Source: Cymbidium sinense (lineage: Eukaryota; Streptophyta; Magnoliopsida; Asparagales; Orchidaceae). Taken from it: a stretch of 64,000 bases of DNA. The translations under genes and the position numbers were made by a program. Where the stretch lies: NCBI GenBank assembly GCA_021442155.1, contig CM038222.1:109495121-109559120 (forward strand). The letters are read 5' to 3'. This document shows, piece after piece, positions 1-13,104 of this stretch (positions within the stretch are counted from its first letter, which is position 1; each line of letters begins with the position of its first letter). The notes under the pieces were generated by a model, which was not told where the DNA came from, did no database searches, and was given only the letters and a program-made list of their open reading frames with translations.

Positions 1-3000
1 CTTGCAATGCACCTAGTAAGAAAAGGGCCTAATACAATTTGGCTCATAATTAAAGGTTAATTAAGCTAATGGGTTTAACTTAAGTAATTTCAAAACACCC
101 CTCACACATATGAGTTGGGTTTTGATTTTCTTAATTGAACTTAGGCTCTTGAACACCTAAGCATCTACCCAAAGAAGATTAATTAAGTTCTGGAAAGTTT
201 TAGAAATTTTAATAAATCAATTAAGAGAGTAATTAGTGAATTAGCCCTTAATTAAGAGGATTAAGAAAAAAAGGGGGTTTAGGGAATAACTTAGGGGAAA
301 TACCTCAAAATTATTTCCTAAGCCTCCTATTCATTGGATCTAACTTTGATCAACTCCAATGAGGAATTAAAATACTAATCAAACCCTTAATAATCCTTAA
401 TTACATTGAGGGAATAATTAATAAATATATTTGTAATTCCCTCAATTAAGCCTTCAATAAATCTCACAAAAATTAGGGGAGGCAGAAGTCATCCACTAAA
501 ACATACCCAAAAAGTTTGGGATTAATCAGAAGATTAATTAAGGAGTAATTAGCAAAATGAGATTTCCATTAAAACCCAAAAACAGAGGAAAATATAACTC
601 AAAATCCATTAAAATTAAATTGAAAATATTCTAGATTGAATTATCTTCCAATAAAAATTATCTCATATTTTTTTGATTTTTATTTAGGGAGATATATATT
701 TTTAAAGCTTCGAGGATTAATTAAAATTAATTAAAACCAAATTAATCCTCTTAGCCCCCAGCTCGACACGCGGTGGCGGCGGTCAGCATGCTTTAAACGC
801 ATCGTGCTGTGAGCAGGTCACTTAAACATCCCATCACCATGATAGTGTGGCAGCAAGACGTGGTTTGATACCCGTCGTTCGATCAAGGATCGATCGGCCA
901 GGGATCACCCCGTGGTTTTAAAAAGATAAATGGATTTAAAAATTGTGCATTTAATCTCAGTCGTCCATCCAAAATGTGAGGATGGACGATCAGGATCACC
1001 CTTATTCTTCCCTGAGGATCAATGGAGACCATCCATGATCTAAGCCTTGATCTGAGCTCGATTGAGCTAGGATTAGGATAAAATTTTGTACACACCATCA
1101 CAAAGTATAGAAGATCACATCCAATAGTGGAATTCTCATGCCATGACACTTTATTTCACAAAAGACCAACACCTTCTGAGTTTAATGGTCAGAAAATGCC
1201 ATACCTAGCCAGAGGTGATCACCGATGCTCGATTCCCTTAGAGGAGTGTCATCTAGTTGAGATGAATCTATGGTGGAAGAATGAGCTCTTAAGGTTGGGT
1301 AGTTTGCTTGCTCTATGGACCAACTCCCCCTTGCTCCCCTTTTGTGGCTTTGATCAAATTGAACTTATCCTTTCTTTGGGAACTTGAATGAGAGCTTGGG
1401 TGCACTAGACTTAGCCCCCTGATGGAGTGTGCAAAGAGAATTGAAGTGGGTTGTAGTGTGGAAGAAGTTAGGAAATAAGAGGAGCTGCCCTATTTTCTAT
1501 TGAAGAAAACTAAGAAATGCAAGATTCAAATCCCTCTTAGGAAGCTTAGGATTACTCTCTGATGGCTCCTAACACTCTCTAGCACTCAATCGATAATAAG
1601 GATGTTGAATTCAAATGGAGTTAGGGGGAGTATATCTCCCCATATGGTAATCGGACGGTTGAACCTACCTTTATCATTTTGAAAATTGACCATATGGAAG
1701 GGGCTATTTGATGTTGGAACATGGTCAGTTTGAGCCAAGGAGTGGATTAGCAACCTCCCATGTGCTTCAAATCAAGTGGACGGAGGTTTTCAAATTGGCC
1801 AATTTGAGCTAGGGGTCAATTTTGTCCTTGGGCCCATTTGGGCTGACCCAAACCCATTAGGTTGGGTGCACCACCCTCTTAGGATTCACTTGACCTATTA
1901 GGAAGGTATCAAGTTGATATGAAGAGGGTTTGGCCAAATTCCCCATGGATTTGGCCAAATTTTGTTCTATGGACTAGGGGTAGAATAGTCATTTGGCTGA
2001 TTTTTGAATTTGGGTATGTTGGGTATGTTGAGAAAATAGGTTTGGCCAAGTTTCATTGGATTTGGAGTTCATTTTGATATGGTTTGGCTCATGTTGACCC
2101 ATTCAGGTTAGAATTGGTCAACTTGGGTCAAGTTGACCAATTGGTCAAATCGGGTCAAACCAAGGGTTGAGTCAAGTTCATATGACCATTTGAAATGTTT
2201 TCATGGCTTTGGTTTGATTCAATTTGGTTTAGTTTTGAATTTGGCTCATATGACTTCATTTAGGTCAAATGGTTCAAGTTGACCAATTTGACCCATTTGA
2301 CCTATTTGAGCTAGGTCATGGGTAGGTTTATGTTTGGTTAGTCATATGAAGTGGATTGGTATCTTTATTTCCAATCAATTTTGGTTAAGTTTGAATTTGG
2401 CTCAACATGACCCCTTTAGGTCAAGTTGGGTTCAAGGTCAATTAGGCTAGGTTAGGACTAGTTGGCCAATTAAGGCTTTGGCCAAGTTCAACAAGTCATT
2501 TGGAATTAACTTGACCACAATCAATTTGGCTTAGATCAAGTTTTGACACATTTTGACTTTTTAGGTCAAGTTGGGTCAACTTGGGTCAAGTGGCCAATTG
2601 GGCTAGGTTAGACTCAAATGTTGACTTGGTCAAGTTCAAACATAGTTCATGGATGAACTTAGATCAATGGCTTCAATCATTTTGGCCTATGGTGGATTTC
2701 GGCCATGTTAGGTTTCATTTTGGTTAAGTGTTGACTTGGTCAACCATTAGGTTTGCTTCATTTGCTCTAATTTGATTGATTTATCATCCCATGATGATTG
2801 TTGATCATGATGAGAGGCATAGGTGAGTTTGATTCAATCCAATTTGGTTAGGATTAGAATTTGGATCATAAGAGTACTTTTGGTCACTTTGGGTCAAGTG
2901 AGCCTAATTGGTCAAATGGCTTTGTCAAAGCTTGATTTGAGTTTGATTGAACCTGTATATGGACTTATGATTGAAATATAAATCATGATCAAACCAATCA

Positions 3001-3390
3001 AACTCATGAGATTTTGGACTTAGGATTTAGGAAGAATTTGGACTTAGGAATTACATTCATGGGTTTCAATCATAGATTTCAATCATGGATTTCAATCACA
3101 TGGAGTTGATTGGAGTTTGGAGAAAATCAAATAAGATTGATTTAAAGTTTGACTTGAAGGAAGGAAGGCGAGGAATGGTTCAAGCTAAGGGTAGGCAAAT
3201 TTTTCTAACTCCCCTAAGGCATGACCGATTCCTATGGCTAACTCTTCTAAATCTCTAGGGCTAGGTTGAGTGTCCACCTAATCACTAGATGTGGCTTAAG
3301 ACTAAGGAACTCTTAAGGTCTAAGAGAAGTCCTATGCCTAAGATGGAGGGGTTGAGAGCTCATTCTAAAAATGAGGTCAACATATCTAAA
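1..3390 (+). repeat. 3' part of a long Tat/Ogre-like LTR (window-truncated)
   Basis: This is AT-rich non-coding sequence in the same order as the later halves of the repeats at 6,147-12,250 and 48,911-57,620. Shared landmarks are a GTCATCC-containing stretch near 490, a more GC-rich block at 750-1,680, a region saturated with GGTCAA/TTGACC words at about 1,700-3,000, and a closing segment near 3,260-3,400 (GTGTCCACCTAATCACTAG, then GAGGTCAA). The same closing segment recurs near 12,170, 57,500 and 61,320. It is followed directly by pol sequence, so I read it as the downstream part of a 5' LTR whose gag, protease and most of RT have been deleted. The small open frames at 883-1,387 have no recognisable protein and look incidental. 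The LTR reading is inference from landmark order; the true 3' end and primer-binding site were not found. Confidence 0.5.
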
Positions 3391-3396
3391 ATAAGA

Positions 3397-5445
3397 TATT
3401 CTTCTATTGAGAAGCAATATCAAGCATTAATATTTTCTATGCAGAAACTTATGTTATCACATAAAATAACTTAGACATGTAAGTCGATGCTCTTAAATTC
3501 TTAATGAGTAGACCTACGCTAACTGGTTGGTTAGCTATTTGGGCAGTCTTGTTATTTCAATTTAATATAACATACATCCCACAAAAGGCTATAAAAGGGC
3601 AAGCACTAGCTGATTTCCTATCTGCTCATCCCTTAGGAACAAACTCTCCACACAATGATGAATTTCCTGATGAATAAATCTTCAAAGTGGATGAAACTCT
3701 AAAACATTTATTTTGATAGACCTTTATCAATAAAGCTCACTAAACTACTTGGTTTACCCATAGTATATGTCTAAATTGGCTTAATATTTGTGACACCACA
3801 AGGTGGTATTCTTCGATATTCATATAGCCTAATGGAACCTCAAACCAACAACGAGGCCAAATATGAAGCATTAATTGTAGGTTTCGAGTTAGAAATTAAT
3901 ATGAAAATTAAGAAGCTTCATATTTATGGAAATTCTTAGCTCGATAAAATAGTTTGTACATTCATGATAAATAAGTCAGAGTTAGTGCTTTATCATATGC
4001 ATGTGTTTGAGCTTCTAAAAAATATCCCTGAAGTAATAATTATAAGGGTGTCACATTAGAATAATGTCAAGCCCGACACATTGGCTAAATTAGCTAAAAA
4101 AATGATAAACCCTTAGGGAGAGCCAATTACAATAATAGTCTAAAGCAGACTAGCATTAGTACCAACTCTCCTACAAGCCTTTAAAGCTAAAGAAAAGTGG
4201 AAGATGACTGGCAAGAACCATTCATCAATTTTCTTAAAAGTAATAGATTGCCAAAGGATAAATCAAAGGCTCATCAAATTTTACTAAAAGCACTATGATA
4301 TGCTCTTGTGAATGATACATTATGTCATCGCTCATTTAACTAAATGTGGTTATAATGCCTAGGACCAAATAAAGCAAAATCTGGTGATGACTGAAGTCCA
4401 TGAAGGGGTATATGGTGCACCTAAATTTGGTCCTAAAATAAAAATTAAAATCAAATGAATGAAATAATATTGGCCTAGTATGGTTCAAGACTGCATTAAA
4501 CATGCCAAAATATATCATAAGTGTCAAATACATGTAGACACATTGCATCGACTACCTAATAACCTTATCCAACAATGGTATCTTGGTCATTTGAAAGTTG
4601 GGGAACTAATATGATTGGTCCAATAGAACCTCCATCATCTAAGGGACATTACATCATATTAGCTCTCATTATATATCACTAGTATGAATTGTACTAAAGC
4701 ATATGTAGCAATACGTAACTGAACGAAGTACATCAGATATCGCTATCGATTTGGAGTACCTCAAAGAATTATATCTGATAATGATATTGCCTTCAAAAAT
4801 ACCAAAGTTTATCATTTCATTGAAAAATACAAGATAGATTGGAAATATTCTTCAATATACAATCTAAAAGTTGATAGTCTCGTAGAAGCATCCAGCAAAA
4901 TGTTGGTTAAACATCTCAAAAAAAATTCTCTCTAAAAATAAAAGGGAATGCAATGACAAATTGATAGATGCCTTATGATCATACCATACTACATACAAAA
5001 TTACTACATAAGCAACATCATACTCCTTAGTCTTTGGAGAAGAAGCAATATTGCCTCTTAAAATAAAGCTACCTTTACTCCATTTTGCAGGTCAAAATGA
5101 ACTTACAATGGAGAAAATTATCTGAATATAGCTCAAAGAGTTGGAAACTCTAGAAGAAACTCGATTACAGGCCAGCAAAATTTATAAATATATAGATCAA
5201 GGATGACTCGCACTCATGACCGCATGGTTCACCCAAGAAGCTTTAAAGTAGATGAACTAATACTAATACATAAAAGGCCTATTATTCCACATCAATGAAC
5301 TAGTGAAAAGTTTAACCCAAATTGGGAAGGATGATATATTATTGAAAAAGTGTATGAAGGGTAAGATTATCAGCTCATTGATGCAAAAGAGATAAGACTT
5401 ATGCCACCTATAAATGGACAATATCTTAAGAGATATTATGCATAA
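3397..5445 (+). pseudogene. Ty3/gypsy (Tat-type) pol remnant: RT end, RNase H, integrase
   Basis: Conceptual translation in several frames gives, in order: the RT-connection motif YSSIEKQYQALIF (about 3,397-3,440); an RNase H-like domain (about 3,776-4,110) with TPQGG, TNNEAKYEALIVG and PDTLAKLAKK; a degraded integrase zinc-binding region (about 4,384-4,550, EVHEGVYGAPKFGPK); the integrase core (about 4,600-4,960), where the usual first catalytic Asp is Asn in TNMIGPIE but the second Asp (IISDND) and the Glu (LVEAS) remain; and a C-terminal tail ending MPPINGQYLKRYY before TAA at 5,443-5,445. This order and the tail are typical of plant Tat-lineage gypsy elements. Many stops and frame changes make it non-functional. 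Gag, protease and the RT catalytic core are absent upstream, where LTR-like sequence is directly joined. The family call is firm; the exact lineage is less so. Confidence 0.88.
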
Positions 5446-5659
5446 TTATTAAAGTTGTTATGCTTTATAAATCTAAGAGTCAAAATCAATTTAAAATCTA
5501 TCAATCGAATAAATACTCTTCACTTAAGCTTGAGAAAAATATTTTTACTTCAAATGAAAGTTCCCCTATCAACAGGGGGCAATTTTATAAGCCTTGCAAT
5601 GTAATAAAATTCACTATCAAAGAGAAAATCTCTCTAATCAAGAGTTTCCCTGAATCAAG

Positions 5660-6115
5660 ACCCATCATTCTCAAAGGGGTCAGATCAGATCCATCATGCC
5701 AGAAGGAGCCAAATCTAAATTCAAATCAAGATCCATGATGCCCAAAGGGGTCGGATCAGATCCATCAAATTTAAAGGGGCTAAATCTAAATTTAAATCAA
5801 AGTTCATGATGGTCAAAGAGGTCAGATCATATCCATCATGCCTAAAGGGGTCATATCTAAATTTAAATCAAGATCCATCATATCTTAAGGGATCATATTA
5901 GATCCATCATGCCTAAAAGGGAAAAATCTAAATTTAAATTATGATCCACCACATCAAAAGGGATTGGATTAGATCCATCATGCCTAAAGGAACTAGATAT
6001 AAAATTAAATCAAGATCTAGTATGCTCAAAGAGTTTGATCAGATCCATCATGCCTAAAAGGGCTAGAGCAGATCCATCATGCCCAAAGGGGTTGGTTCAA
6101 TTACATCATATCCAA
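5660..6115 (+). repeat. 70-71 bp tandem repeat downstream of pol
   Basis: About six imperfect units with the anchor CCATCATGCC recur at 5,691, 5,762, 5,833, 5,904, 5,975 and 6,045, a spacing of 70-71 bp; a last copy at 6,074 is a half-unit step. Each unit has two related halves, one built on GATCCATCATGCCcAAAGGGG and one with AAATCTAAATTTAAATCAAG, so the array looks like a dimer of a ~35 bp monomer. It lies between the end of pol and the next LTR, where Tat/Ogre-like elements commonly carry tandem repeats. Just upstream, at about 5,572-5,583, is a purine-rich stretch resembling a polypurine tract. Open frames across this region reflect the repeat, not a protein. Confidence 0.85.
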
Positions 6116-6146
6116 AGGGGATGATGATGATAAGTAAAAATTTGTT

Positions 6147-9100
6147 TGACACCACGTAGAGTTTAGAAATTTTTTATTTGGATGATCAAATGCATCATTA
6201 ATGAATAAACATATTAGCTTTGAAGATAAACATGATACCCTATAATGGATTCGATCATTTAATAAGAGACTCCTAAGTATAATGGCTCTTTCATGTACTA
6301 GAGATTTTTTTCTCTAAACTACATGGAAGGTAGAATAAGATTTAATTTAAACTGGGTTCATGGTTCCTTATAGAGGCAAGCTCCTATAGTTAACTACATC
6401 TTAAAAAGGGTCGCATCCTAAGAATACTCTCAATTTAAGAAATAAGTAATTATTTTTAAAGATTTCTAAGTTGGTTTCCAAAGGAATGATATTTGGGACT
6501 TTTAATTAGTAGTGGTTCAAAGTGGAAAGATTTATTTTAAGTGATCAAGAGGGATGAAGTTGGACCATTGATACTAGGATACCTAGTAGGCATTTCAACT
6601 ATTATATCATTGGGCTTCAAATTTTGGACTTTAATTTAGATTTTGAATTGATATTTTTTAAAAAATCTAGGGTTTAAATTTTAGTAGCACAACATGACAT
6701 AGATTCCTAGGGTTGAAGACTTACTCCAAGGAAGATGCTTTAGAACCTAGTCTACAAGTGCTTTTAACACATGTTAGATGCTCAACCTAGTTTTATTTTG
6801 GGGAATATCGGTCATTCCTCTCACTTGAGGGAACTAACCTATCCCTGACTCTTCTATACTTACAACACACCTAGAGGGGCTACCAGCTAACACTACCTAA
6901 GCGTATTTTAAGTTTATGATGCCAAGTCTTATGAATGCAAGATGATTAGGCTGTTACATTTTTGAGAAAGGAATCTAAACTCACTCACCAATCCCTAAGA
7001 TAATGTAGGTTATAAAATGTACTAAATAATACACATTTTTTTTTTACTTTTAATAGTTTGATTCGATGATCATTTTAAGCCATGGGTATGCAATTTATGC
7101 CTACATGGTATGCAATTAAAAGAAAACCTTGGGTCAAATTAATAATAGAAGGTAGGCTTCCCTAAGAAGTCAGTCATCTTCACAAGTTAGATGCCCCTTA
7201 TGTGCATTGAGAGAAGTTATCCAATTCAAGGGTTGAAGTAATATGATTGCATGATTTTGAAGAGCTAATTGATTTTAAATTATTCCTTAGGGATTTACAT
7301 TTATATAAGATTTTGAATTGCATTTTTTATGTTTAAATTGATTAAATTTAATAGGGTAGAAATTTTATTTTTTTCCTATGAGCCTACGTCCAAGCATTCA
7401 TCATAGAAAAGCACAACATAGAAAGAAACCTAGAAAGCATATTGATTCTATTATACACCCAAAATAAATCAAACCAATTTAAATTTATAAAATAGGCCAA
7501 TGTGGCTGAGTACCACTGTACACCCCAAAAGAAAGGAAAATGGGAAACCGAACTCTACCCTTATACAACCCGGGCCAGAACTACCAGTTTAAATCTATTG
7601 GCCTTCTTTCCAAGATCATCTCCTTCTTCAGGGGTCTCCATTAGGCTTCAAAGGGGACCTCTATACCATCTCTTGGTAGGGTCATCTCCGACTAATCCTA
7701 AACCCCATAGATCCTAACCTAATTCTAAGCTCAAATTTACATTTTTAAACTAAAAAAAATCCTAAGCCCTACAAAATAAATGTCACGAAAATACAAACAG
7801 TACACAACAGAAATATTTTATAAATATACGAGCTTAGCATTTGTTGCTTGCCAAGCCCACCTATCCAATGGGCTATGTTAAGTGACTATTCAGCACCTAC
7901 AAGTAAACAATAATTTTATAATTTTTATTTATGATAACAATCCCTTTAACACAACCCCATGTAGAAGATAAAATTAATTTTAGAAATAATTTTCATCATA
8001 ATGGCACCATGGCAATCAATCCTAAACATCAAAAGCAATTCTCATCACAACATCACAAAAAATTAAATAAAATCATAGAATGACCTAACCTAAATCTAGG
8101 GTTGTAGTGTGTGAAGAAAGAGGGGTTTATGTGGCAAGACATTACTAGGCTTTTAGGTTTCAGTTTTTGGTTTTGAGTTTTTGTTTATTTACCTTTGGAT
8201 GATTTCAATTCAAATGATTTAATAATTTACTAATTTTTGTTCTCATTTTTAGGTATATTTTTTTATGTTAAAATTGGATTATATTTTTAAGAATGAAGAA
8301 GATAATATCTTCTATTTTTAGTGGAGCCCATTCCATTCAACATCCTAAGTCCTAATAGGATGATATATTTATTTTCAGGTTAAGATTCATCCTAAAACTT
8401 TAACTAAAATGCTAAGTATTTTAACTAAACTTTTCTTTAAATTTAGAAGGTTTGAATTAGTTCAGTTTATTTCATTTTGTTTTAAATTTCTTTAATTTTT
8501 TATGTGTTGATTTATTTATCAACAATGTTGTGATTTAAGGTTTTAATTCATTTGTTATTATGATTCAATTTAATTTTTTCTTTAAGTTAATTCACTTATT
8601 ATTATGATTTTAATTTTGTTCTAATTTCCTAAGCTTGATATTGATATTTATCTTTTATTCTCTTAATTTGATTCATTTTTATTTTACATATTTGCTTTAT
8701 TGATTATGATGACTTATATCTTTTTTAATTATTAAGTTAACTTTACTTTAAATTTATTTTACTTCACTTGCATAACTTTAGACTGACTAAGTTTTTAATG
8801 TTTATATTCTTTTATTTAATATTTATTTTTGTTTATTTTAATCTATTATTTTTTTATTTTGGTATGGTTTTATTTTAATTTCATTTCACTTATTTAGTTT
8901 TTAAATGTATATAGTTTACTCATTATATTTAGGTGTAAGTATTCCATTCATTCAATTCAAGTTAATTTTATTTGATCACTTTCATTAATGTTCATTACCC
9001 TAAGTAAATTTATAATCAATTTATTATGTTTAAAATTATTCAATTTATTATTCTTCAATTTTATAACTAATCCACATTAATGATTCTTTCTTTTTTTAAT

Positions 9101-12100
9101 TTATTTATTCCATGAAATTCTTTAAGGTTTATTAATGAATTTATATTTAGATGATTAATTTCAAATGGTCTATTTCATACATTATGGAATGGTTTCATTT
9201 ATTTTAATTAATTTGAAAGGGATGATCATTAAGTCATTTAGAAAGAACACTTAACCTAATGTAATTTTTTATTTTTACGACTTAAGGAATTTAGAGAAAG
9301 GTTATTCCTTTATGTATTAAATTTTGGAAAGAACACTTCCTAATAATTATAATGTCTTAAATTTATATTATTGATTTTATAATTTCTATAATTTTTGAGA
9401 TTTAATGATTTTCTTAAATTGACCTAGAGATTTGGAAATTCAAATACTCCTTAAATTGACCTATTTGATATCCCTAAAGTTTCACTTTCATCAGATGTGT
9501 AATTAAGGTGTAATTAAGATTTTAATTATTTCATTAAAATATAAAGTAGGCCTAATTTAGTGAAAATTATTTAGGGGTTTCATTTTTCCTTGATTCCCCT
9601 CTAGAATATACATCTAAAGAGAGTTCAATCATAATTTTTGGGGTTCTAGTTGATTTATTATGATTTATTTAAGTTCAAGGTAACTAATTGAATTAATTAA
9701 TTCAACTAATGACCTAATTAAGCCATTTTTGTGATTTATTATGTTCACATGGGTTTTAATGGCTTATTTATGATTAGTGGATATATTATGATGTTTTAAT
9801 TTAATTTGATGAACTTCCAGCATTTATTTAATTTATTATTAAATTATGTCATGAAAATGAGGGTTTAGGGTTTAAAATTTCCAATATTAAGATTAATTGC
9901 TCAATAAATTATGAAAAATTTACCTAATGTGTGTCTTAACATCATTTTCTATTCCCCAAACTTTCATTTCAATTTAATTATTGGTTTGGGATTAATTGTG
10001 GTTTGAAATTTTTTATTCAAACTCAGATTAGGACCAAAATATCCAAAATAATTTGGGGATTTTAATTTTAATAGATTCTTCTCATCAAGATGAATCCATA
10101 GAGCCCATGTTTGTATTTTTGGATTTATATTTAATTTTTTAATTTTTTTTAACTTTTAAACATTTCTTTATTTTTTAATTCAAAAACCCAAATTTTCCAT
10201 TTTGACGTCATCCACATGGATCCCATTAAACTCATCCTTCGTACCATGAGGATTCCACGTTGATCTGCACTTAAAAGGTGGCACACATGGGTTAATTATG
10301 GACTGTTTGATAGAAAATTAGACGGTCGTGATTCAACTCGTGGTTCCTCTTATCAGATTTAATAAGAGATCTGACTAAATCTTAGTTGTGTGTTTCTTTA
10401 TAAGGAATGGACAGAGATTTTGACTCCTATGTCAATGATGGAGGTCGAGAGTCATCTATCATTTTAGCATGATTTTCAGCCATATAACCATCGAAATCAC
10501 GTGATTTCGATGTTAAATCCATCAGTGGATGAAAATATGGAGATCTAAATGGTTTGATCTCACTTAAGATCAAATTCCCTTTGAAAAGTTTCAAACTCAA
10601 AAGCTTAAGGGAGATCGTTAATGGCATACCTTGGTCCTGGTGATCTCTAGCGGTGGGGTTGACTCCAATAGTTATGGAATGGTGTGGGAAGCTTGTGTGC
10701 CAAAGAAATTGAGTTCCCTCCATTTGGATTGCCTCCTAGACCAACATCGATTTGGATTCCGTCAGCTTTAGTCATTCTTCGGCCTCCTAACTACCATGTG
10801 ATTGGGGGAAGATGGGTTTCAACTTTGTGTGAGGTAAATAAGGTGATTGGATGGTCTGTTTTACTTGGGAATTGGTATAGGTTAAGATACCATTGAAGTT
10901 TAGCCTCTTAAGCATGGTTTTCTTCTCCTCATTATTGGATAGTGTGATTACAATCCTTGGAAATTAATTACATGGCTTACTAGCCATCCAACAGCTGCCT
11001 AAGCTAAAGAGGTGGAATGGGAATGAGGATATAGGGTTGGAATTGGCATTACATGTCTTTGACTTGCCATGGAATCTTCTTGGCTTTGGATTTATTTGAA
11101 GTTGCTTAAGTGACTTAATCATGGTTGGGAATCAACATTAATTAGGTTTAGGAATGATTTGGTTGCATTCTAAATGAATTTGTTGAATATTGGGCTGATA
11201 TTTTTTTAAATTATGCCATTTAATGATTTTTTTATTAGTTTAATCTAAGATGCCTTTCTTGATGGATTAGCTTTGGATTAATGCTTGGAATAAGTCTATT
11301 TAATTATTAATGAACTCTATAATCAAAGGGTTTCAAGGATTTTAAAATTTATGGAATGCTTACTTTAGGTTTAGTCCATTTGGAGGTGATAGGATTTGGG
11401 TTGATTTTAATTAAACCAAATAGTTTATTTGGCTAAATTATAATGTTTTTAATCCTCAATTGGGTTAATCCAAGCAATTTGGAATGCATTGGATCAAAAA
11501 AATTCCAATTTATTTCATTTGAACCCATTTGACCCAAGTTGGGCATAATGTAAGTTTGGCTTCATTTGGGTCAAATGACCAAATTGTCCAAATTGAACCT
11601 AATTATGGGTTGATTTATGTTCAATAATTATATTCAATTGATTTTGAATAATTGATTTGACTTTATTTGAGTTTGATTTGGGTTTAAATCCAATAAGACC
11701 CACTTAGGCCCATTTAGGTCAAATGACCTAATTAGCCTAATTAAGGCCACATTGGACTTATATTCTTTCAAATTCATGTTTACGTATGTTCATATCATCA
11801 TCCTAATCATTTGGAATGATTTTATTTGGTCAAATTTTGGTGGGTTGACCTTTGACTTGTTGAGACCCACATTAGTCAAACCTATGTAAAAGGGTTGACC
11901 GATCTTTGACCTTAGGTTTGGATTTGGATTCATTTAATTTTATATCATGGTTTAATGCTTCTAACTTCATTTAATTTGGGTTTGGTTTGGATTTAATTTT
12001 AATTTCCTTAGGTTTATATGGTCATTAGCTTAATTATGGTAATTAAGTTTAATTCCCTAATTAAACCTTAATCTAGGCTTAATCAATTTCAAATTTAGAG

Positions 12101-12250
12101 TAGTTTATATTTAGGTTGAAGACTTGGGTTGAATCTAACTAAACCCATTAAAGTTAGATTAATCCAAGGAGGGTGCACTAGATCACTAAGTGAGATAACC
12201 TAAGTGCTTAGTTGCGAGAATTTCTAATTTAAGATTAGAAGTCATAAAGA
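6147..12250 (+). repeat. Long LTR, copy A (~6.1 kb)
   Basis: The start TGACACCACG at 6,147 matches the start of the copies at 15,252, 48,911 and about 58,708. Shared landmarks follow in order: ATGTACTAGAGATTTTT (about 6,293), GGCTACCAGCTAACAC (about 6,875), GAGTACCACTGTACACCCC (7,509), a segment with GCCAAGCCCACC and ATGGGCTATG (about 7,850), an AT-rich low-complexity middle (8,100-10,200), a block with GACGTCATCC (10,204), a GGTCAA/TTGACC-rich zone (11,480-11,900) and the closing segment GTGCACTAGATCACTAAG (about 12,170). It immediately follows the 70 bp array of the first element, as a 3' LTR would, and a second 70 bp array follows it. A ~6 kb LTR is unusually long but within the range known for Ogre-type elements. 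No coding sequence is supported here. Confidence 0.55.
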
Positions 12251-12289
12251 TTGTCTTTGGAAGAAATGTTAACCTCATCCAACAATATG

Positions 12290-12830
12290 TCAATACATGA
12301 ATCTAAATTTAAATTAAGGTTCATCATATACAAAGGTGTCGAATCATATCCATCACACCCAAAGGGGTCATATCTAAATTTAAATCAAGATCCATCAGGT
12401 CTAACGAGGCCTGATCAGATTCATCATGCCTAAAAAGCTGAATCTAAACTTAAATCAAGATCCATCCGGTCCAATGGGGCCGGATCAGATTTATCATGCT
12501 TAAAGGAGATGAATCTAAATTTAAATCAAGATTCATGAAGTCCAAAGGGGTTGGATCAAATCCATTATGCCTAAAGGAGCCAGATCTAAATCTAGCTCAA
12601 GATCCACCTTACCCAATGTGGCCAGATCAAACCATCATGCATAACGTGGATGGATCTAAATTTAAATCAAGATCTGTCATATATAAAGGGGCTTGATTAG
12701 ATCCATCATGTCCAAAGGGGTCAGATCAAACTTTAAATCAAGATCTACCATGCCCAAAGGGGCTGAATTAGGTTCATTATGCTTAAAAGTTACGGACCTA
12801 AATCTAAACCTTAGATTCCATCATGTCTGA
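12290..12830 (+). repeat. Second copy of the 70-71 bp tandem repeat
   Basis: The unit and dimer structure match the array at 5,660-6,115. Anchors related to CCATCATGCC fall at 12,350, 12,421, 12,491, 12,562, 12,632, 12,703 and 12,774, so spacing is again 70-71 bp over about eight units. The array sits just after the LTR closing segment and just before the PMD pseudogene. It therefore marks the post-pol internal region of a second element of the same family, in which gag and pol have been lost. The frames at 12,251-12,433 and 12,496-12,696 are translations of the repeat only. Confidence 0.85.
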
Positions 12831-13104
12831 AGGCACCAAATCTAAATCTAAACTTAAATCCAACATATCCATATGGGTAAGATTTAAGTCTAAATATAAT
12901 CAACTATAAATCTGAATTCAATAAATTCAATTTAAACTCATGAAATTAGAGAAGATTGAATCAAAAACCTACAAATACAACACATCTACAAATTTAGATA
13001 TTACTATTATTTGTAACATTTATGAAATTTATATACTTTTATTATCCAAATTTTCTATAGATTGACTATAATATTTACCTAGAAACCTATCAAGCCTACT
13101 AAGA

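Noticed and set aside
883..1387. Overlapping frames of 86-88 residues
   Set aside because: They lie in a non-coding LTR block, on both strands, with no recognisable product.
5660..6115. Regularly spaced repeats that could suggest a CRISPR array
   Set aside because: Repeat and spacer are both repeated as one 70-71 bp unit, there are no unique spacers, and the context is a plant retrotransposon.
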